Origin: Paramacrobiotus metropolitanus
Lineage: Eukaryota > Tardigrada > Eutardigrada > Parachela > Macrobiotidae
NCBI RefSeq assembly: GCF_019649055.1
Contig: NW_026570262.1
Span: 620,001-684,000 of the forward strand
Direction of reading: 5' to 3'
Length of the DNA: 64,000 bases
Shown: positions 56,644 to 64,000 of the stretch, piece after piece
Position numbering within the stretch: position 1 is the first letter of the stretch
Layout: every line of letters begins with the position of its first letter
The notes under the pieces: model-generated
Database searches by the model: none
Seen by the model: only the letters and a program-made list of their open reading frames with translations
What the model was told of the DNA's origin: nothing
Translations under genes and position numbers: made by a program

Positions 56644-59600
56644 ACAAGGATAACCCTACTAACCAACTTCACTTTAACCGGAGAGAATCGCCCATACCCA
56701 CAACAGAAGGGGAAGTCATCCAACGGATGGATGCCTTGGTCAGACAACTAGGTCTGGACCATAACAGCACGGAAGAAGAATTCGCCAACGCATTAATGGC
56801 TTCAACAGATGAAGCCACAACGGCCAGAACAATGGCAGAACGACTCGGAATTTTTGTTAACAATGGCAAATTCGAGATCCGGACCGGAACGCAACGAATG
56901 CCCGACTCACCCGACCCAACGCATCAACTTGGCGCTGGAACGTCAGAGGCCGGAACGCAGGGATTGCCCGGAACGGCCGACCCAATACCTCAACTTGGCA
57001 TTGGAACGTCGGAGGTCGGAACGCAAGAAATGCCCGACCTACGCAGCACGAACAATGTGACTGCGCCGCCCGCCACAGAAAGTGACGCAGGACGGACCGG
57101 CCACGGAAGTTGGACCGGACTGCCGGTGAGAAGAAACCCAACCGAGCAGCCCAGACAAGGGCCAAGACGCGGAGGACCGGGACGCCGATTCACGCAAAGG
57201 GGCAACAGAAACTTCCCCAATGTATCATCCGGACGCGCAACGGATAGATACGCTGCAACAATGGCAGCTATCGACCTCACCGAAGAATCGGAAGGAGAAG
57301 TCGAAATATGGGAAACAGTCCCTCTGGAAGCACAGGCACCCGCTCACTGGCTGCAGCAGGAGTCGGACCTCTCCCAGCAACAACCTCAACCGGCTAGAAC
57401 AGTAGCCGGATCTCGGACGTTCGTCAACCTTGACTACATATGGTCGCAAGTGAGGCCAACAGAAACCTCGATAGAAGAACGGATACGAGAACAAACACGA
57501 CGGTTCGAAACTCCCACCGACGTGCTGGAGGACGGAGTAGCTAACCGACCTCAGGTACATGAAGTGGTCGTAACCGAAGTGGGACCAATCCAAGGCACGC
57601 TGACGCCAACAGAAGGCGGATCAGTCTCCTTAATTCCCGTCACACCGACTGTACGGGAAGTGACCTTCGAAAAAGGGACTCACAAGAAACCGAAGACGGT
57701 CAGAGCCTGGACACACGCAATCCAGATCGGACCGACGCCCACTATGGCGATGCTCGACACAGGAGCAGAGACTTCGCTGATCGAACAACGATTCTGCGAA
57801 CAAAACGACCTGCCAATGCAACCTCTTGGCCATTACACTCGGATACTTGGCGTAGGCGGACAAGTTGCCTTCACCGTAACTCACTGTTGCACCGTACCGG
57901 TAACGCTGCAGGGATTTACGAGCCATCACACTTTCCACGTTCAACCGAACAACGCGGATATCCCAGTGTTACTTGGATGTGATTACCTTCATTCCAAGTT
58001 CACCTTCGTGCTAACGCCCATTCCTAACCCGGAACGACCTGGAGGAATGACGGTAGTGCAGTCTATCCCGATACCAGAGGCATCGGGCACGGTAACAACT
58101 GAAGCAAGGATAAGTCGGCTTGATCACCCGTCAAACCCTTTGCCCAACATTTGCCGTGACTGCCGGGATACCAACCGGACTCTGATCGAGGAGATGCAAC
58201 TGCACAACGCCATCGAAGCGTACGAAGAAAGGATACGAACTGGAAAACTACGTCCGAAGAAACGCATACTGAAGACGGCAGTAAAGTCTATCCCGATACC
58301 AGAGGCATCCGCAACGGAAGCGGATGCCATCTTAGAAGTCCAACAAAAGTACCGGACTTGGTTTACGGGAATACAACACTTTCTCGACCGACGGACGTTG
58401 GAGATGATGGCCACTCTCCAACAGAACGGAGCGGTGACCACGGACCAGATACAGGAAGCACAACGGACATGCGAACCTGTATTGGCCCTCGCCGAAGACA
58501 TCGACGATGAAGCTTGGGAATGGGAAGACGAACGAGTCCCAATCCATCGGCAGTACATGGAATACGGACTTCCAGTACCACGCCCTCTGGAGATACCCTG
58601 CCAAGAACTAGGCGGAGCACTCTTCAGTTACATGCGACAAGTACAGTTGTACGGAGAATCGACTACAACTGCGTTTTGGAAACGGTACGGCGAGGACACC
58701 TCAATAACAAGGACGATCCCCGACCCGTTACCGCCAATCACGGAACACTTTCCGAAGGAAGTCAAATTCGTCAATGACCTGAAGAAGCCAACTGAGCACA
58801 CGCAAATTGGCGAAATTGACCGACCTGATCGCTGCATAATTTGCAACGATAATATTGATGGAGTCGTCCGGACGCTGAAGACTCACCATGACCTGACTTG
58901 GATTGACGGCAGACCGTCGTCACCGGCCCCTCCGCAACCAGAACGGAAGGTAAACTCAAGCCGGAAGACCAAGTCGGTAGCTAACCAATGGCTGAGCAAC
59001 ATAAGCTCACAGCCATCCGACCTGGAGAATCAGGAAGGAGAGAGTCGACCGACCCAACCAAAGGAAACGGCCGACCAGGGTGCACCGACCACGGAAGTCG
59101 GAGAAGGTAGCGTGCCACCGACCACAGAAGTCGGACACGACAACACACCTGACGCTAACCCTCAAGACGAGCAAGAATCCGAAGAATATAACTCGGACGC
59201 TTCGGACGTACAAAGTTCGAGTGACTCACCGGACACAGACTCCGACAACCAACCTTCGGAAGAATCCGAAGAGGAGGATGATGATGAGGAATTCGACCCG
59301 TCAGTACGAAACTGCAGGTCAGATAAACCGCGGAATGACGACTCGGACGACTCATCCGGAGAGGACGAAGAACCGACCTACGACGTCCGGCTGACAAAAG
59401 CCTTGCGGTCCATCATCCACACTGAATTCATAGTCGACCCTCCCCCGGAACAAACCGGACAGGAAAAGCCAGTCGATGTCGAACAACAAGCGGAACTCGA
59501 ACAACTTCAAATTTTACGGGAATTTGGAGGAGGCCAACCGGAGGAACACGACCTCCGACCTCCAACCATAGTAACCCAGCAGCTGTCAACCGAACAACCG

Positions 59601-62600
59601 ACCTCGGTTAACTTAACTGACCAACAGAAGTCGGAGCAACCGCGCCCACAGAAGGTCCGGATTGCAAAAGTTAACTCGATTACGGAGTTGAACTTGGGCA
59701 ACAAGCACCCACAAGTCCATCATCTAGCACTGGACCCGTTCATCGACTCGAAGCCGCTAGACCGACAGGTGGTCTTTAACAGCGAGCGAGTCTCTCTCCC
59801 ACCTTACTCAACGTGCTCTATCAAGGTACGGACAGCCAGACCAATGGACCCGATGAGACCCATCTACTTCTACACCTTACGGCGGAAGCACCGACCTATC
59901 CGACCGATAGAAGCAAAAATTGAGATCCGACCTCAGATAGACACGGCCTGGATAAACATCCAGAACATGACTCACCTACCGCGAATATTGAAGAAAGGCA
60001 TAAAACTTGGCCATATGCAATACAGCGACATGTTCGAACCGGATATCGACAACCAGTACGTCGAATGGGAACTCCCACTTGGAATTGCCAAGACTTGGCC
60101 ACCCAAGCCGGAACCAAAGCCATCGCCGAAATTTGAAATTTTCGAGGCGACAGGAGTTAGAGCTCAACGGAAAGTGAAACTCCTACCGCGGGCGATAACC
60201 CAAGTACACGTTATAATGGACGTTGCAGTAGCCACCGGACAGAAACTCATGTACCTTGGTGGATCCGACCCCCAACGAGACGGAGTCGAAATGATGGATG
60301 GCGTAACTAAACATGATGGGAGACGATTTACCATCATGGTAGCCAACCACACTCACCGTGAGGTCACCTTACGAAAAGGTGCCCCCATGGGTCGAGTCGA
60401 ACCGTTCCAAATGATGACGGACGACCAGAGAGTTGAAGAAGCAAGAATACGGTCAGCCCAGGTAGAGGAAGAAGACGCGGAATCCCAGGAAGAGCGACGA
60501 AGAATCATCGACTCCATGAACTTCGGTAAGAACTTAACCGATGAGCAACTTGCCCAACTTAAGGCAGTCGCCTGGGAATACCGGACCGTCTTCCCAACCT
60601 CAAAGAAACCATATGGAGATGTCAAAGGTGTAACACACACCATCGACGTCCAAGGTGCACAGCCGATTAAGATGAACCCCACCAGAACAAGCTGGAAAGG
60701 AAGGGAGTTCATCCAAAAACATGTGCAGGAAATGCTCGATCAAGGAGTTATTGAACCTTCATCGGCTGCATGGAGCTTCCCCGTCGTCTTAGCCGCGAAA
60801 CGGAACGGAGACGGCACGGTTGGAACTCGTTTCTGCATCAACTACATAAAGTTGAATGCAGTAACAAAGAAGAATAACTACCCGTTACCGAACCCGGACG
60901 AGTTACTGGACCAGTGCGCCGGAATGGAGTACTACGGTAAGGTAGACTGTCAGTCCGGATTCTGGCAAATCCCCATGGACGAAAACTCCAAGGACTACAC
61001 AACCTTCGTAACACCGGAGGGAATGTGGAGATTTAACCGTATGCCATTTGGAGTCTGCAACGGACCAGCGACCTTCCAGATGCATATGGATAAGATAACG
61101 GCATCAGCCCGGAAGAAAGGCGTGTTTGCATACATTGACGACATCATCTTCTTCGGCAAAACTTTCGAAGATTTTGTCGAGGCTTTCCGAGCGACCCTCG
61201 AATGCCTCAGAGATGCCGGATTCACCATTAAGCCCTCCAAATGCGAGGTCGGAACGGATAAAATGCTGTTCCTCGGACACGTCCTTAGCAAAGACGGAGT
61301 CCAAACCGACGATGAAAAAGTAGCAGCCATAGCTCAACATGATTACCCAAGGACAGAACGCCAACTGAGGTCGTTCCTGGGATTGGCTAACTACTACCGT
61401 AAGTTCATCCGAGGATACGCCCAGAAGACATCGAAGATGTACGAGCTCCTACGGAAGGACCAAAACATCAAAAAGGATTGGACGGAGGCCCACACGGCCG
61501 AGTTCAACGAAATCAAAAAGGCGTTAACAGAAGCGCCCGTACTGGCGAAGTTCGACCCGGCAAAAGAGACCGTCATTGAATGTGACGCAAGCGGAGCCGG
61601 ACTTGGCGCGGTGTTATCCCAGGACGGACATCCGATCGCCTACGCCAGCAGAGTCTTACACGGACCTGAACTCAACTATGGAGTCACAGAATGGGAATGT
61701 TTGGCCGTGGTATGGGCAGTGCAAAAATTCAAGCACTACATCGACCATGGACCTTTCACCGTACAAACGGATCATCGGGCATTGCAGAACCTGCTTAGAT
61801 GCGAGTCAAACCGACCTGGCATCAACCCTCGGCTAACACGATGGGCACTGGCTTTACAAGGACGGGACATAACCATCAAATACAAGCCAGGAGTATTCTG
61901 CGACAATGCGGACGCCTTGTCGAGGTGGCCACTCGAACGGAGTGACGACAAAGATCCACATGAAGAGTTGGATCAGGTGCCTAACTTCGAAGACTTTAAG
62001 GACGAAATTAAAGTCTGCACCGTACGGACCTTACGACGTCTGAAGGACAAAGCATACAAGAAGAAGAAGAGGGATGAGAAGGAACCACCGGAAATTCCAC
62101 TTCCACCACCTCTTCCCGGATGTAACGTCATTTCAGACTGGGATGACCTAAGTACCACAGAAGTACGGGTCGTCAACGTACCAGCTCCGAAGACGTCGGA
62201 CCTCAACATATTGGAACCGACCATCCGGACCGCAAATACGGCGGAAGAGACGGACGAGTTGAGCCCACATGGCGATATACTCGTACCGCCCGTGTCAACA
62301 AACGCGGAATTGCGCAAAGCACAGTTGCGAGACCCGCACTTACGGAAAATCATCGATGAACTGGAGAACCTGGATAAACTCGACTACAAGTCGAAGTACA
62401 CCGAGCATTACCAAATGGCTCAGGGACTCCTATATCGATTGAAGACAATTAACGACAAGCTGGAAAGATGCTTCGTCGTACCTCTCTTCATGCGAACGAA
62501 CATCATACGCTCGCTACATGATGGGAAAACCGGAAACCACTTCGGACGTGATAAAACAATGGAAGCATTGAAGTTGCGCTACTACTGGGAACGGATGTCA

Positions 62601-64000
62601 ACCGATGTGTTTGAATACATTCGGAAATGCCGACAGTGCATTTTGGCCAACAAGGTCCGACGTCCCCCACCGGGTAAACTCCAGAAGATGGAGGTTGGTG
62701 AAGCTTGGTATCGTATCTACGCGGACTTCAAGGGACCTTTACCTCGAACGCAGACGAAAGGATACCAATACATCGCAGTGGTAACCGACCAGCTGACGAA
62801 GTTCACCATCGCCCGGGCAACCAAAACAAACACCGCGAAGGAATTTGAAAAGTTCTTTGTGGAAGATGTCCTGCTGAAGTACGGAATGCCGACCTTCATC
62901 CACTCGGACCGAGGGACGCACTTTACGGCGAAAACATTCGCTAAAGTTGCGAGGATTTTCGGCATCCAACATACGCTTGGAACAGCCTATCATCCGGAAG
63001 GCCAAGGACAAGTCGAACGGCAAATGCAGACGATATGGGACGGAATACGAAAGTTCTGCAATATAAAGGACGGACACCGTTGGCACAGAGCCTTACCATA
63101 TGTCGTCTGCGGGATGAACAGAGCAGTCCATGCCTCGACCAAATTCTCACCTTACCACATGCTGTATGGTCGGGAAATGACCATGCCACAGGACTTAGTG
63201 GCCGGAACAAACGCACCGGAACAGTATACGGATAAGGAACATTACATCAGGCGGATAAAGGAACGACTTCAGATGGCTCACGAAATTGCGCGCATCAACA
63301 TTGATGAAGCCTTTGAACGGAGCGCCGAAGTTTATAATAAGAAGAAGTCATCACCGACCTTCAAACCACGGGATAAGGTAACGGTGGAATTCCCAACTAA
63401 GGACCCCGCCAGGATGGAACGATACGACGGAGAGTGGACGGTCATCAGCTACGTTGGCCCGAACAACCTACTACTCCGAAGTGAGGACGGACGGGAAGAC
63501 ACCGTAGCCGTCGACCGAGTGAAACATTTTCCAGCCGACGCACGTCGACCAGTAACTCGGTCATCTGGTCAAAAGAAGCCGGATAACGACCTGGGAACCG
63601 ACCCCACGGAAGGGAAGGCAACCAGTAAGTCGACTAAACAGCCCGAAGTAACCATCGAACAATCGCAGAAATTGGACTTAACCGACCAACCCGAAGTAAC
63701 GGTTAAGAAAAGAGGTCGAGGTCGACCTCGGAAGAAACCGCCGATGGACTTCGAGACACCAGCCCTGCAGGAATTGCAGAAGCAAAATGTGATACCGGAT
63801 GAACCAGCTGAACCAACCTTGGAGAAACCAAAGGAGTCGGACAACAAGTCCGAAGAACCAGTTCAGCCATCCAACCAACCTACGGAAGAATCCAAGAGGT
63901 CGGTGACTAAACCGGCAAGGAAGAAGAAGTCGGATAAGACGACCGACCAGGCGGCACCGACCACAGAAGGCGAAGTAGCCGACCCGGCAATCGCACCGAC
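56583..64000 (+). CDS. pol: Pol polyprotein of E2 (open to window end)
   Basis: Uninterrupted frame of about 2,470 codons, entered by -1 shift, continuing past the window. Residues 1-390 are low-complexity with a 22-residue repeat (G-T-Q-x-M-P-D). Protease D-T-G-A-E lies at 57756. A segment of about 950 residues follows (58000-60600) with a duplicated S-I-P-I-P-E-A-S, a C-x-x-C...H-H motif (58836) and a very acidic stretch. RT has Y-I-D-D at 61131. RNase H has E-C-D-A-S at about 61577. Integrase has an intact H-H-C-C site (62510-62650) and D, D, E at about 62725, 62907 and 63016. The C-terminal tail carries an AT-hook (R-G-R-G-R-P-R-K-K, about 63709-63735). All catalytic residues I can check are present. 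Confidence 0.92.

Larger units (their letters stand above)
49948..64000 (+). mobile_element. Giant Ty3/Gypsy LTR retrotransposon E2 (truncated by window edge)
   Basis: 5' LTR, PBS, a 1.26-kb leader, gag, a -1 frameshift cassette and pol in the order protease, RT, RNase H, integrase. More than 14 kb and still within pol at the window end, far longer than the usual 5-7 kb of Ty3/Gypsy elements. Gag has two apparent frame lesions (near 55319 and 56375), while pol is one uninterrupted frame, so the copy is young or has recently decayed. Its codon use and the pervasive GGTCGG / CCGACC words differ from the surrounding host DNA. Confidence 0.95.

Noticed and set aside
1-64000. CRISPR arrays, bacterial operons, rRNA genes
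   Set aside because: None seen; the sequence is eukaryotic with introns and retroelements.

Overview
This is a piece of a eukaryotic nuclear genome, most likely from a small invertebrate (Ecdysozoa; a tardigrade is my leading guess, by inference only). The evidence is GT-AG spliced genes, introns from 53 bp to over 2 kb, GC-richer exons in AT-rich surroundings, a metazoan Aster/GRAMD1-type gene, an alanine-rich LEA-like protein, Ty3/Gypsy LTR retrotransposons, MITEs and a tRNA-derived SINE. No bacterial features were seen.

Layout. 1-7714: the 5' half of a degraded Ty3/Gypsy element on the minus strand (E1), with its 5' LTR at 7217-7714; it runs off the left edge. 7715-10570: gene-poor DNA. 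10725-14049: a four-exon gene I assembled by splice sites, for a 177-residue single-pass membrane protein with a four-cysteine saposin-like ectodomain. 11655-15239 also holds several MITE copies and a foldback element. 16780-29520: a decayed direct tandem duplication. Each unit carries a minus-strand gene of an unrecognised family: the left copy is broken (lost acceptor, in-frame TAG), the right copy stays open. The left copy later took a SINE insertion. 22502-22594: an orphan copy of the last GRAMD1 exon. 24201-30847: hairpins, non-LTR element tails and a SWIM zinc-finger remnant. 33563-33819: a PIF/Harbinger-type MITE. 34282-38942: a six-exon gene predicted to encode a nuclear-localised protein with an LEA-like C-terminus. 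40066-48417: a 14-exon minus-strand GRAMD1/Aster gene (911 residues; GRAM, VASt and a membrane anchor), with every exon phase consistent. 49948-64000: a giant plus-strand Ty3/Gypsy element (E2) running off the right edge, with 5' LTR, PBS, a gag of about 1,640 codons, a clear -1 frameshift signal, and a pol still open after about 2,470 codons.

How parts relate. The three best host genes are independent: a secretory-pathway membrane protein, a putative nuclear stress-protection-like protein, and an ER-plasma membrane sterol transporter. The LEA-like gene and GRAMD1 converge at about 39-40 kb. E2 lies head-to-head with GRAMD1, its LTR about 1.5 kb from the GRAMD1 start codon. Transposition and duplication shaped the rest. 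The most notable signals are the E2 frameshift cassette, the NLS plus LEA-like protein, the hidden saposin-like gene, the orphan GRAMD1 exon and the SINE with its empty site in the sister copy. All exon models come from reading splice sites by eye and have no transcript support.
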